DNA of 64,000 nucleotides from Gallionella sp. (GTDB taxonomy: Bacteria; Pseudomonadota; Gammaproteobacteria; Burkholderiales; Gallionellaceae): NCBI GenBank assembly GCA_023229845.1, contig JALNYK010000001.1, positions 186,001 through 250,000 of the forward strand. The letters are read 5' to 3'. Positions 25,379-34,745 of the stretch are shown one piece after another. A program made the position numbers and the translations under genes. Under the pieces are notes generated by a model. The model saw only the letters and a program-made list of their open reading frames with translations. It did no database searches and was not told where the DNA came from. Numbering within the stretch: the stretch's first letter is position 1; every line of letters starts with the position of its first letter.

Positions 25379-26590
25379 TCACCTCACACAACCTTCATAA
25401 GTTTCAAGATAAGCATTTACAGCCGATCCAGCACCATACACCGACAACAACTGAGCACTCGAATTGAGGCATTGTTCTTTACACAACAACGCACGAGGTC
25501 TACCTTTAGCCAACCGCTCTAATATTTCTTGTCGACGCATACTCACCAAGCCAAGCCTGCCAAGAACCTCCCTGGCCGCAAAACTATCGACTGCAAAAAC
25601 GGGGATCCCGCACGCAAGAGCTTCGATCATCACTAAACCAAACGTATCTTTCTCTGAAGTAAACAATGCGACATCTGCTGATGCAACTATTTCAACCATG
25701 CGCTTTCTTTGTTCAATTCTCCCATGGTTTATAACGCCGGCACCCGCAAATGGTGAATTTTGCCCCACAGTATGAACCTCAATATAAGGCATCCCCAGCA
25801 ATTGATTTACTAGCGCTCGATCTACTTTGGTTGGATCGGACAGGTCATTCGCAATGACAATCACCTTGATCTTCTCATTGCCCAAGTCTATCGGTGCGCG
25901 ATTCAACTGCACAGAATGCAGTGCTGCTTCAAATTCACTATCAATCCAATTGGGGATCACCCGCACATCCAGTCTAGGCAAGCCCTCCCTGATTGCTTTG
26001 GCGACAAACTCAGAGGGCGCCACAACATGGAGCCTCGAACCCAGTTCTGCAAGCAATCGACGCTTGGCAATGAATTGATCGGCCGAAAAATCAAAATATG
26101 CTGATGGATAGTTATTTTGGGTTGGACACGAACCGCAACCACCATGCCAGCGTTCACATCCTTCGGTAAATGCACACCGACCAGTCAGCATCCAGTAATC
26201 ATGGGCAGTCCAAACTACGGGCTTGCCTGAGCGCACTAACTCCTTCACCAACCACTCGAACGGCAGGTAATAACTATGAATCGCATGCAAGTGGACAACG
26301 TCCGCCCACTGAATAGCCTCAATTAAACGCTTACGCCCCACACCAGATGGCGGCACACAATCAATACCAGCCACCCTATGGAGCAGCATATTGCTCGCGA
26401 CTTGAAGTTGCCTTCCGACTTGAAAACTATATGGGACACGGGCCTCTATTGAAGACTTGCCTCCTTTCTCGCCCCAACCGTAGGCAAATCGGCTCTTGAT
26501 ACCCGAGCTCAACAACTGACGATGAAGATCAAGTGCAACCCGCGCAGCCCCACCTTCATGAAGCCGGACATTGACTTGCAATACTTTCAC
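25379..26590 (-). CDS. GT4 glycosyltransferase, WcaC-like (first of two)
   Basis: A 403-residue GT-B enzyme beginning VKVLQVNVRLHEGGAARVALDLHRQL, with VVHLHAIHSYYLPFEWLV, WTAHDYWMLTGRCAFTEGCERW, a cysteine-rich GGCGSCP loop and donor-site EKDTFGLVMIEALACGIPVFAVD. The opening and the HDYW..TGRC motif match the WcaC-type group. The start is GTG, overlapping the stop of the acetyltransferase gene (GTGA). A relative lies at 29593-30849, which shares the tryptophan-rich HD.W motif and the GGAAR opening. Confidence 0.88.
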   Translation of the reverse strand: MKVLQVNVRLHEGGAARVALDLHRQLLSSGIKSRFAYGWGEKGGKSSIEARVPYSFQVGRQLQVASNMLLHRVAGIDCVPPSGVGRKRLIEAIQWADVVHLHAIHSYYLPFEWLVKELVRSGKPVVWTAHDYWMLTGRCAFTEGCERWHGGCGSCPTQNNYPSAYFDFSADQFIAKRRLLAELGSRLHVVAPSEFVAKAIREGLPRLDVRVIPNWIDSEFEAALHSVQLNRAPIDLGNEKIKVIVIANDLSDPTKVDRALVNQLLGMPYIEVHTVGQNSPFAGAGVINHGRIEQRKRMVEIVASADVALFTSEKDTFGLVMIEALACGIPVFAVDSFAAREVLGRLGLVSMRRQEILERLAKGRPRALLCKEQCLNSSAQLLSVYGAGSAVNAYLETYEGCVR

Positions 26591-27147
26591 GGCAACCGCC
26601 CAATACTGGCGGAATTTTGAGATTTAGGTTTAATAACGCGAGCAGGATTCCCGACCACCACCATCCCTGCTGGTACATCCTTGGTGACTACCGCTCCCGC
26701 CCCGATGACTACATCATTCCCAATCACAATATCGCCAATAATAATTGCACCCGCCCCCACATCCACACGATCTCCTAATCTTGGAGATGGGCCCTGCGTC
26801 CCATCCGCATTCACCTTGCAGCCAATAGTTACACAATGCCGTAAACGACAACTATCGCCGATAATCGTATGTTTATTTACCACAAGCGCAAAGCCATGAT
26901 CGATGATTAAATCCTTGCCTATTTTCGTCGCCGCAGGCAATTCCAGTTGAAAAAACCATTCCGTCAGTATCCGGTACACCACCAATATCGGCACGGCAAC
27001 AGGCCAAGACATCCTAGATTGCTTTCTTGCTACTGAAGCCCAATGAGCCAATCGATACATTTGAATAATCAAATGCGGCCTGAGATCGTTCCGATTTTTA
27101 TTAAACTTGTTTACCAATTCCGTCTTGACCAAATCATTACCCAACAA
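26587..27147 (-). CDS. Hexapeptide-repeat acetyltransferase (CysE/WcaB-like)
   Basis: A roughly 186-residue enzyme whose C-terminal half is a left-handed beta-helix (IGKDLIIDHGFALVVNKHTIIGDSCRLRHCVTIG, then GAGAIIIGDIVIGNDVVIGAGAVVTKDVP). H84 in IDHG corresponds to the catalytic histidine region of serine acetyltransferase-like proteins. In EPS loci such proteins (WcaB type) O-acetylate a sugar with acetyl-CoA. The start is uncertain: two adjacent TTG codons lie just after GGAG. It overlaps the next glycosyltransferase gene by four bases. Confidence 0.85.
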   Translation of the reverse strand: MLGNDLVKTELVNKFNKNRNDLRPHLIIQMYRLAHWASVARKQSRMSWPVAVPILVVYRILTEWFFQLELPAATKIGKDLIIDHGFALVVNKHTIIGDSCRLRHCVTIGCKVNADGTQGPSPRLGDRVDVGAGAIIIGDIVIGNDVVIGAGAVVTKDVPAGMVVVGNPARVIKPKSQNSASIGRLP

Positions 27148-27166
27148 TCTCCAGTACAGACTTTGT

Positions 27167-27865
27167 CTATTTCGCCAACACCATCAAAGAGCCCCCCAGT
27201 ATCCGAACCCATTTGTCTGGATTTTTGGCAAAGACCTTCGCCTTGACAAGGTCGACCAAACGAGACTTCTGCATCATTGTCCGAGGGGGACGATTCACTG
27301 GACCGCTGGTGTAAAAGCTATCGAGGATCTGATATCCATTATCCTGCAACGTTGCAAGTGCAGTTTCTTTACAGAAATAGTGCAAGTGTCCAACCTTATT
27401 CCGGGCATTCAAAATCGGAGACATATGCATGACAGACATCACCGACATATCAAGGGGGATATGAAAAATCTTGTATTCCGCTTTATCACGCAGTCGTCTC
27501 AAAAAGCCGATATAGTCTTCCACATGCTCAAATACATCCAACACCATAACCAAATCGTACGGGGTGACCAACACCTCATCCAGAATATCTCCCAAGTAAA
27601 ACTGTAATCGCTCGTTTTTGCGTGGATCACATAACTCAATCGCCTGAGGTGATATCTCATAACCAGAAAACGAACAATATTCAGGCAGTGCCTGGTAGAG
27701 TTGATGCAATATTTCGCCAACTCCACAGCCAACTTCGGCGATACGCGATGGTGCAAGATGATTACGTTCCATCATCCTAATAACATTTGCGGCCTTCCAC
27801 GGAGAATCTTCAACATCCCAAGTAGGATTCTTCGCCAGGTAGGTCCCATCCTGGTACTGGCTCAT
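27167..27865 (-). CDS. SAM-dependent class I methyltransferase
   Basis: A 232-residue protein. Motif I is IAEVGCGVGEILHQL, the acidic residue ending motif II is YEISPQAIEL, and YDLVMVLDVFEHVEDYIGFL is the post-II motif of methyltransferase-11/23 type proteins. AAGGATC precedes the ATG. Lying between two glycosyltransferases, it probably modifies a sugar of the repeat unit or caps the chain; nothing in the sequence picks between these. Confidence 0.85.
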   Translation of the reverse strand: MSQYQDGTYLAKNPTWDVEDSPWKAANVIRMMERNHLAPSRIAEVGCGVGEILHQLYQALPEYCSFSGYEISPQAIELCDPRKNERLQFYLGDILDEVLVTPYDLVMVLDVFEHVEDYIGFLRRLRDKAEYKIFHIPLDMSVMSVMHMSPILNARNKVGHLHYFCKETALATLQDNGYQILDSFYTSGPVNRPPRTMMQKSRLVDLVKAKVFAKNPDKWVRILGGSLMVLAK

Positions 27866-27883
27866 AACACTAGATCCTTTTCA

Positions 27884-28606
27884 TCAGAACTTGAATTGAT
27901 GACGCAATTGATAAAATGCATGCCAAGTTTCAATTTTGGCACGCCAGTCCACCTTGTTTTTTATTTGTGCAGCTCGACCTTCAAGCAAGGTTTTTTTAAT
28001 TAACCGAGAACTTACACCCTCCCCCCCCATCACCGTAATATGGCGATCTACAAAGCGAGCGGCCAATGTTTTCTTTCTCAACAATATTTCATAGTCCATC
28101 GCCATCTTAAAAGCCTCGTCAAATTGTCCGACTTCCTCAAAGAAAACACGACGATGAAACGCCGCGGTGTGAGGAATGATCATTCGCCTCCTTAACACAC
28201 TCAAATCAGCCGCATTCCCCACAACCAGCCCATGAGCCGCCCCCCCCTCAAAGGTGATTTTTCCATATACGACATCATTGACGCTGTCATTGCTTAGGAC
28301 TTCCGCCATGTCCGCCAATACGCGCTCATCGTGTAAACGGTCATCCGCACCCAAAAAAACGATCCATTCCCCATGAACATGATTCATCGCCTTGTTCCAT
28401 GCATGAGCGATTCCCCGATCTGGAGCGGATTCCCAGTGGCTAGCGTGACAGGTGTTCTTTTGCAAAATATCTACCGTACCATCCGTAGAGCCAGCATCCA
28501 TAATGATAAGCTCTCGGTTGGTATATGTCTGACCGGCAATGCTGTCGATACAAGCCTGCAAAGTTTTATCACCGTTATAAACGGCAACAACAATTGATAA
28601 TTTCAT
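27884..28606 (-). CDS. GT2 glycosyltransferase
   Basis: A 240-residue GT-A enzyme: LSIVVAVYNGDKTLQACIDSIAGQTY, IMDAGSTDGTVDIL, ESAPDRGIAHAWNKAMNHVHGEWIVFLGADD (DXD-like), and HTAAFHRRVFFEEVGQFDE. The second of two adjacent ATG codons is chosen because GGGAG then lies 7 bases upstream; the frame is open further but with no start signal. It is related in layout to the WcaE-like enzyme at 23168. Linkage is unknown. Confidence 0.88.
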   Translation of the reverse strand: MKLSIVVAVYNGDKTLQACIDSIAGQTYTNRELIIMDAGSTDGTVDILQKNTCHASHWESAPDRGIAHAWNKAMNHVHGEWIVFLGADDRLHDERVLADMAEVLSNDSVNDVVYGKITFEGGAAHGLVVGNAADLSVLRRRMIIPHTAAFHRRVFFEEVGQFDEAFKMAMDYEILLRKKTLAARFVDRHITVMGGEGVSSRLIKKTLLEGRAAQIKNKVDWRAKIETWHAFYQLRHQFKF

Positions 28607-28620
28607 CATGTTGCTCCCGC

Positions 28621-29586
28621 CTAATTTACTTCCCACTGCCAAGCATGCTCGACAATCTGCTCCAGCGAAGCGAAACGCGGCGACCAACCCCAGTCACGAC
28701 GAATTCTGCTGGCATCAGCCACTAACCTAGGCGGATCTCCAGCGCGGCGCGGCCCATACTCTATAGGAACCGACTTTCCACACACACGCTCGGCGACCTG
28801 CACCACCTCCTTTACCGAATAGCCTTGCCCGTTACCCAAATTGTAGGCGCGACTCTCACCGCCCGACACCAGATGTTGCAATGCTAGTACATGTGCATCG
28901 CATAAATCGACGATGTGAATATAATCACGGATGCAAGTGCCATCCGGTGTATCGTAATCGGCGCCAAATATCGTCAGGACGGGCCCCTCACCGTTAGCCG
29001 CGCGCAGTGCCCGCGGAATCAAATGAGTCTCTGGATCGTGCCGCTCACCGAGCCCCCCGTCGGGGTCAGCCCCCGCCGCATTGAAATAGCGCAACACTAC
29101 TGAACGCAAGCCATATGCCGCTTCGTAATCGCGCAAAATTCGCTCCGTCATCCATTTCGTCATCCCGTAGGGATTGATAGGTGCCTGAGGATGCTGTTCA
29201 TCGATAGGCACATACTGCGGCACACCATAAATCGCTGCCGTAGAAGAAAAGACCACATTATTCACACCATACGTGCGCATCGCATCCAGTAAATTCAAAG
29301 TGCCCACAAGATTATTCTGGTAATACTTCGCCGGATCGCGCACCGACTCCCCCACCACAATCATCCCGGCAAAATGCACTACCGCATCGAATCGATGCGT
29401 GCTGAACAATGCACTCAGCGCGAGCTTATCATGCAGACTCCCCTGCACGAATTTACCGCTAGACACCGCATCTCGAAAACCAGCAGACAAATCATCGAAC
29501 GTCACAACCTCGTGACCGAGGGCATTTAACATCCGGACCATATGAGAGCCAATATATCCTGCACCACCCGTAACTAGAATATTCAT
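28621..29586 (-). CDS. galE: UDP-glucose 4-epimerase
   Basis: A 321-residue extended SDR protein with the GalE hallmarks: NILVTGGAGYIGSHMVRML, HFAGMIVVGESVRDP, SSTAAIYG, the catalytic YGMTK, RYFNAAGADPDGGLGERHDPETHLIP and DGTCIRDYIHIVDL. It interconverts UDP-glucose and UDP-galactose, so galactose is likely available for the polymer. Lengths and motifs are all normal. Confidence 0.95.
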   Translation of the reverse strand: MNILVTGGAGYIGSHMVRMLNALGHEVVTFDDLSAGFRDAVSSGKFVQGSLHDKLALSALFSTHRFDAVVHFAGMIVVGESVRDPAKYYQNNLVGTLNLLDAMRTYGVNNVVFSSTAAIYGVPQYVPIDEQHPQAPINPYGMTKWMTERILRDYEAAYGLRSVVLRYFNAAGADPDGGLGERHDPETHLIPRALRAANGEGPVLTIFGADYDTPDGTCIRDYIHIVDLCDAHVLALQHLVSGGESRAYNLGNGQGYSVKEVVQVAERVCGKSVPIEYGPRRAGDPPRLVADASRIRRDWGWSPRFASLEQIVEHAWQWEVN

Positions 29587-29592
29587 AATTTT

Positions 29593-30849
29593 TTATTGAT
29601 CAAAAAGCATTTCGCGATACAACGCCAAATATTTCTCTGCCACAACTAATTCACCAAATGATTTCTCGGCCTTCGCGCGGCATGCCTCGCGTTTAGAGTC
29701 CCCATCATCTGCCAATGCCTGTGCAAGTCCAGCGGATAATCCCTCAATATCATATGCATTTACCAAATAGCCCGTTTTCTCATGTTCAATCAAGTCCTGC
29801 ATCCCACCAATATCAAACGCTACACATGGTGTCCCGCAGGCAAGAGCTTCAACCAATGTATTCGGTAGATTGTCCTGCATCGATGGCGAAGCAAAAACGT
29901 CAGCCGCGGAATATAGAATCGCCAAACTAATCTCATCGTACAAATGCCCCATGTAGTGAACTGGCAAACCAAAATCGACAGGATTGACTGGGGCATTAGC
30001 ACCAAATATCAAAAGCTCGGTATTGCCTGCGAATTCAGGCATAGCAGCCAATCTTCTAATTGCAGGGAGCAACAAATGGAACCCTTTTCGGGCATCACTA
30101 GTACTGGATATTGCACCAAATAAAACATAGCGACGATCCTCACGCAATCTCAAAATACTTCGCGCCTGCTTACGATCCAAAGGATGAAAGCGCTTCAAGT
30201 CGATGCCATTATGGATCACCCGGCATGGCTGCTTTGAAAATAGGGCGCTGTTCCCTGCGCAATCCGCCAGCCAATGACTCGGACTAATCAGCTGGAATGT
30301 TTTATCTGCCCAAGCTTTGCGTTTTCGTCGCCAGACCCAAGCATCCAAATCCAGACCGGAATAGTCGTGCGGACGATTATTTGCATAATAACCTTGCTGA
30401 TAGCGCCCAGGAGAATGCAAATCATCATAATGCTCTGCGCCACTAAATGGCCACATGTCGTGCATCGTCCAACAAATTGGCTTATTAAGCCGGCCAATTT
30501 CTTCAACTGATATCATTTCGCCGCCGACCCAATGCAGGTTAACGATATTGGCATCGCTGCGGTTTATCCAATCTGCCAAGCCACTAGTAAAGAAGTTCAG
30601 AGAATGTGTCACAGTATTTGTGCTGTGCTGTGCATCCAAAAGAATTTGTGCACTTAGCCCTTTGACTTTCTGCGTCACCTTGGAATATGCCCCCAATGGC
30701 CGCATGACAGCTGGATTCGATTCGCGTTGATTAAGAACCACCATACGGCTATTCACGCCCAAATTGCGCAAACCCAGATTGATTCGATAGGCTGCGCGAG
30801 CTGCCCCGCCATCCATATCCCAAGTATTTATATGCAAAACCTTAATCAT
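29593..30849 (-). CDS. GT4 glycosyltransferase, WcaC-like (second)
   Basis: A 418-residue GT-B enzyme starting MIKVLHINTWDMDGGAARAAYRINLGL. It has VNLHWVGGEMISVEEI, CWTMHDMWPFSGAEHY, SPSHWLADCA, VIHNGIDLKRFHP and a donor site with FASPSMQDNLPNTLVEALACGTPCVAFDIGG. This is the WcaC-type group. The ATG is preceded by GAGG at 7 bases; an adjacent TTG gives one extra residue. It lies 12 bases from the fusion gene upstream, in the same operon. Confidence 0.9.
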   Translation of the reverse strand: MIKVLHINTWDMDGGAARAAYRINLGLRNLGVNSRMVVLNQRESNPAVMRPLGAYSKVTQKVKGLSAQILLDAQHSTNTVTHSLNFFTSGLADWINRSDANIVNLHWVGGEMISVEEIGRLNKPICWTMHDMWPFSGAEHYDDLHSPGRYQQGYYANNRPHDYSGLDLDAWVWRRKRKAWADKTFQLISPSHWLADCAGNSALFSKQPCRVIHNGIDLKRFHPLDRKQARSILRLREDRRYVLFGAISSTSDARKGFHLLLPAIRRLAAMPEFAGNTELLIFGANAPVNPVDFGLPVHYMGHLYDEISLAILYSAADVFASPSMQDNLPNTLVEALACGTPCVAFDIGGMQDLIEHEKTGYLVNAYDIEGLSAGLAQALADDGDSKREACRAKAEKSFGELVVAEKYLALYREMLFDQ

Positions 30850-30861
30850 CAAAACGCCTCA

Positions 30862-33231
30862 TCATCTTCGCAACTGCAGTGGCAATATATCCAGCAAGTC
30901 ATCACAAAAGCTAGGTTTGAAATTTGCGGCCTGCGCGACGGGAGAACGAAGTAAGCGGTTCGTTTCGGCAACTATGAACTTCGCATCAATTTCGTCAAGT
31001 GACTGACAAGGTACGGCAAAGCGCGCTGCAAGTGACATCACTTTGCCTTTGCCAAGCGTATAGTCAATTGCAATCGCTGGTAGCTCTAAACCAAGCGCGA
31101 ACACAAGAGAATGAAACCGCATGGTCAATGCAACGTTTGCCCCTCGAAATGCCTCGCAGTATTCCAGTGGCGATAACTCGCGCCCCAAGAGTGACAAATC
31201 CAAGTTGTTTTTCAAATGAACATTATTTCGCAACAAGCGACGATAAAACCAGCGATCATCATCACCAAAATGATTGGTACACATTGGAAGCGGACGAATG
31301 ATCAAATCTTCGTGCTGATCTACAAGCTGTTCAAGTGCAACTATCACTTCACGCTCGAAACGCTGCTTTGCAGCCAAGCTTTGCTTCTTACCTAGATGCC
31401 CTGCATACTGCAGGTGAGGGAAGTCACGCAATCCAAGCAGTATCACTTTACGAGTTGTTGGTGGTTTTGCCGTTAGCTGCGCCCGTTGGTTCTTCAACCA
31501 CGTGAACGCCGGATCCTCTGCAACAACATCATTGGTAACATCCACCCCCAACCCGGCAGCAAGCTCTCTTGATTTCAAGTCGCGATAGATTCGCGACGTA
31601 GCGTTTAACAACACGTTTCTTATTGATTCGTTATGCCATTTATTACCTAAGGGCCCAACACCGCAACCGGCCACTAAGGTAGGCACACCAAATCGGCTCG
31701 CGGCACTGAAAATCACTTCCATCTCAGCCATCTGATCGATTGATGCCATCAATGGCCCACCTCCAAACACAACCAAATCCATACCAGACGCCAGACGAAT
31801 CCCTTCTCTAGGCTCAACGACATGCGCCCCATCCAACTCAGTCATCTGCAAGCACGTCTGCTCACTAACATAAGGAAAAAGCGACACCAGAGTAATCTCC
31901 ACTTCCCCCAATCCCTGTTTGAGTGCGTAAATTACCCCTCCCAAAATAGCCTTGTCACCCAAGGTTTCTGTGCCGTACCAACCACAAATCAAAACACGCT
32001 TAATTGATCTTTCGAGTTTCGGCTCTAGTGATGAGCTCGTTTCGATTTTTTGAAACGCTTCTAATCGCAGGGCAAAGCGGCGCTGCAGCACCCAGCGTCT
32101 TGGCAGAACGACTTTTAGCTTGTGAACAAACGCATACCGCCCCAGTTTCTTTAATCCTCTCAATGCCAGTTGCTTTGCATATTGCCTTTTCGGAGGTAGT
32201 CCGACGTAATCGTGGTAGCAGTTATCGCACCTGCTGGAAATAATCTCTTCGAGATGCGTAGCGTTTCCAAAAAATATTTTTTCGCCATCATTTTCCGTGA
32301 TACGCCCCAATACTTTGCTCTGCACTGCACAGTAAAGGAGCTCACCTTTGGAGGTGATGGTCGCCCCGCGATGCTGCCAATCACATCCAGCCTTACGCGG
32401 TGCATTGTGAATTATCTGGTCAATCAATGATCGATAGAAGAACTTCTGCTGCTCAGCTGTCTCATAATGAGAAATTAAACCTTCGAAAAATTCGGCGATG
32501 TGATATTTATCCTCAACGCTCAGCGAATAAGGCTCAACCACACTTTGTGTGTATAACCGTTGGTGGGGTATTCCAAGACGATATTTGATGTACAAACCAC
32601 GTGCTTGGCAAAACTCTAATAGATTGGCCAAATCATAGACATTCTCTTTAATGATCGTGCAACCGATTCGTACGTTATGTACCAGCGGCGAGGTCAAGGC
32701 AAAGTCAATAACCTTTTGGGCATGATCGAAATTCCCCGGCTTGCCGCGTACTCGATCATGCACCTCGCCATACCCGTCTAGAGACACCATTACGTCAAAA
32801 TATCCGCCATGTGCGCGAATTACCTCGCCAACCTCGCCGATTCGTTCAATCACCTCATGATAGTTATAAGCATTGGTTATCAGCGACACAGACCGAAGCT
32901 TAGGCAATTTATCAAACAGCACAGAGACCAACACCGCCAAATCCTTTCGAAGCGTCGGTTCGCCCCCATTCAAACCAACGCTCGTTACTTCGCTAAATAG
33001 CGGATTATGCAAACCATGCCGCAACTGATCTGGCGTAATGTCATCTGATTTTTTGTTTTCCCAAATGCGGCACATTTGGCAGGCCGAGTTGCATATATCT
33101 ATTACCGGAAACTGTATAACAATAGGCTTTTCTAGTGGATATGGTTTCTGAAGTATCAAATAACGGCAATCACTTAGAATGGTACGCAGCCAGTGATATT
33201 TGGCACGCAAGTTGTTTGTTAGCTCCAGCAT
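30862..33231 (-). CDS. Radical SAM - polysaccharide pyruvyl transferase fusion
   Basis: A 789-residue protein made of two enzymes. Residues about 35-345 are a radical SAM domain: C47, C51 and C54 in the CNSACQMC cluster motif, GGEPTLR at 89, and four later cysteines (about 283, 301, 335, 338), the last two as C-x-x-C, suggesting an auxiliary Fe-S site. Residues about 412-789 are a polysaccharide pyruvyl transferase/WcaK-like domain: RVLICGWYGTETLGDKAILGG, DLVVFGGGPLM, AGCGVGPLG, AEDPAFTW and TMRFHSLVFALGL. The start is fixed by AAAGGGG upstream of the ATG. The pyruvyl domain should add a pyruvate ketal to a sugar from phosphoenolpyruvate. The radical SAM substrate is unknown. Confidence 0.88.
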   Translation of the reverse strand: MLELTNNLRAKYHWLRTILSDCRYLILQKPYPLEKPIVIQFPVIDICNSACQMCRIWENKKSDDITPDQLRHGLHNPLFSEVTSVGLNGGEPTLRKDLAVLVSVLFDKLPKLRSVSLITNAYNYHEVIERIGEVGEVIRAHGGYFDVMVSLDGYGEVHDRVRGKPGNFDHAQKVIDFALTSPLVHNVRIGCTIIKENVYDLANLLEFCQARGLYIKYRLGIPHQRLYTQSVVEPYSLSVEDKYHIAEFFEGLISHYETAEQQKFFYRSLIDQIIHNAPRKAGCDWQHRGATITSKGELLYCAVQSKVLGRITENDGEKIFFGNATHLEEIISSRCDNCYHDYVGLPPKRQYAKQLALRGLKKLGRYAFVHKLKVVLPRRWVLQRRFALRLEAFQKIETSSSLEPKLERSIKRVLICGWYGTETLGDKAILGGVIYALKQGLGEVEITLVSLFPYVSEQTCLQMTELDGAHVVEPREGIRLASGMDLVVFGGGPLMASIDQMAEMEVIFSAASRFGVPTLVAGCGVGPLGNKWHNESIRNVLLNATSRIYRDLKSRELAAGLGVDVTNDVVAEDPAFTWLKNQRAQLTAKPPTTRKVILLGLRDFPHLQYAGHLGKKQSLAAKQRFEREVIVALEQLVDQHEDLIIRPLPMCTNHFGDDDRWFYRRLLRNNVHLKNNLDLSLLGRELSPLEYCEAFRGANVALTMRFHSLVFALGLELPAIAIDYTLGKGKVMSLAARFAVPCQSLDEIDAKFIVAETNRLLRSPVAQAANFKPSFCDDLLDILPLQLRR

Positions 33232-33232
33232 T

Positions 33233-34558
33233 TCAGCCCCTTTGAAACAAATTTGCAAACTGCAACGTCTTCAGTTTCATTAAAAAAATTATTCTGGTTC
33301 TTTTTGATATGGCGTCAAAGAACAAAGCCATCACAGAGTGTGCAATAACTGATGAAATAGCTGCGCCAATCAAACCTATGATGGGTATTAAAATTAAATT
33401 CAATACTACATTTACGACAGCCGCCAACATTGCCCTGTACAGCGCAAACTTTTGAAGATTTTCACTGGTATACCAGCTACCACTTGCCACCCCCAAGGAA
33501 AAAAATATCCCCGCCCATACTTGTATCATCAGCACTGGCCCGGCCTCTCTGTATGCCTCACCATATAACAGAATCACAAGCCAATCACTTAAAAAGGTCA
33601 TTGGCAAAGCAAAAGCGATACCCATCCACAAAAGCAAAGTGTGCAACCTCTGAAGCCTAGATAAATAAAGTTTTTCTCCCATTTTTTTTGCGCTAACAAT
33701 AGCGGGAAAAAGCGATCTAGTTATAATCATCGGAACAACGTACCAAACTTCGGCCAGCCGAATAGCGGCAGAGTAAATTCCAATATCTTTTTCGCCCAAC
33801 ATCTCTTTGATCATGATCTGATCAATTCGCATATAGGCCATGGCGAAGATACCACCAATAATGAGAGGCCAGTTGTCACGCAATAAAATTTTAGCTATTG
33901 CGAAATTAAAATGACGGTAAAAAGCACCTACCTTTTGATAGCGATAGGCAATGAAGTAAGAAAATGCAAGCACGACTTGATCAACCAAGCTAACCAGAAC
34001 AAACCAGAACAAGTCAGCGCCTGCATAGATCAAATAGAGTTTTAACAAAGAAGATGTTAATAGTTGCGCCAACTTGCAACCAGAAACAAATTTTGAAAGA
34101 ACGCGTGATTGAAAATAAAAATCGACTACTTCAAATGATTGAAAAATTGTTCCGCTGGCGATGATAAGAATGTAAAGTTTTGTGGTGGTATCACTTGAAG
34201 TCAATTGAATAGCAATGGCAACGACCGTTAGCAATATAACTGCTCCGCTCATTTTCAACCAAAAAGCGGTTCCCAGAATCAAGTCTCTCTGATTCGGGGC
34301 TCTTACCAAATCGCGAACGACTATACCATCCAGCCCAAGCTTAGCCAGACTGCCAAATATGGCCGAAAAAGCAATCGCATAACTAAAAAGGCCGAATTGC
34401 TCTGGGCCAAGATAACGTGCCACCCAAATACCCACCAACAAGCCGGCGATAAGGCGCACCATCTGCTCTGCAAACATCCATGATGAATTCGCGAAATAGC
34501 GACGAAAACCTTGATGCGTTTTTGCTCTATCAAAAAGATGCTTGAGGCGGTTCAACAC
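33233..34558 (-). CDS. Wzx-type oligosaccharide flippase
   Basis: A 441-residue membrane protein with about twelve to fourteen predicted spans and the polysaccharide-biosynthesis flippase opening (ANSSWMFAEQMVRLIAGLLVGIWVARYLGPEQFGLFSYAIAF). AMAYMRIDQIMIKEMLGEKDIGIYSAAIRLAEVWY in the middle is characteristic of the RfbX/Wzx group. It carries lipid-linked repeat units across the inner membrane. The start appears to be GTG with no strong ribosome site. AT-rich relative to neighbours, as usual for Wzx. A 187-base gap without recognisable features precedes it. Confidence 0.9.
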   Translation of the reverse strand: MLNRLKHLFDRAKTHQGFRRYFANSSWMFAEQMVRLIAGLLVGIWVARYLGPEQFGLFSYAIAFSAIFGSLAKLGLDGIVVRDLVRAPNQRDLILGTAFWLKMSGAVILLTVVAIAIQLTSSDTTTKLYILIIASGTIFQSFEVVDFYFQSRVLSKFVSGCKLAQLLTSSLLKLYLIYAGADLFWFVLVSLVDQVVLAFSYFIAYRYQKVGAFYRHFNFAIAKILLRDNWPLIIGGIFAMAYMRIDQIMIKEMLGEKDIGIYSAAIRLAEVWYVVPMIITRSLFPAIVSAKKMGEKLYLSRLQRLHTLLLWMGIAFALPMTFLSDWLVILLYGEAYREAGPVLMIQVWAGIFFSLGVASGSWYTSENLQKFALYRAMLAAVVNVVLNLILIPIIGLIGAAISSVIAHSVMALFFDAISKRTRIIFLMKLKTLQFANLFQRG

Positions 34559-34745
34559 GATATTTTTTGGGCAAAAAGGTTCTCATTTAAGCGCATCCTA
34601 TTCGATGCGTGATAATGAGCGCATCGCCGTTGTTGAGGAAACCAGAAGATATCCCTAGTGTTGGCAACTGCTCGGCAATTCATGTATGGGTTGTCTAGAG
34701 TCCCCATGTATTTAAATGGCATTCGATATCGCCATTTTCATTTGG

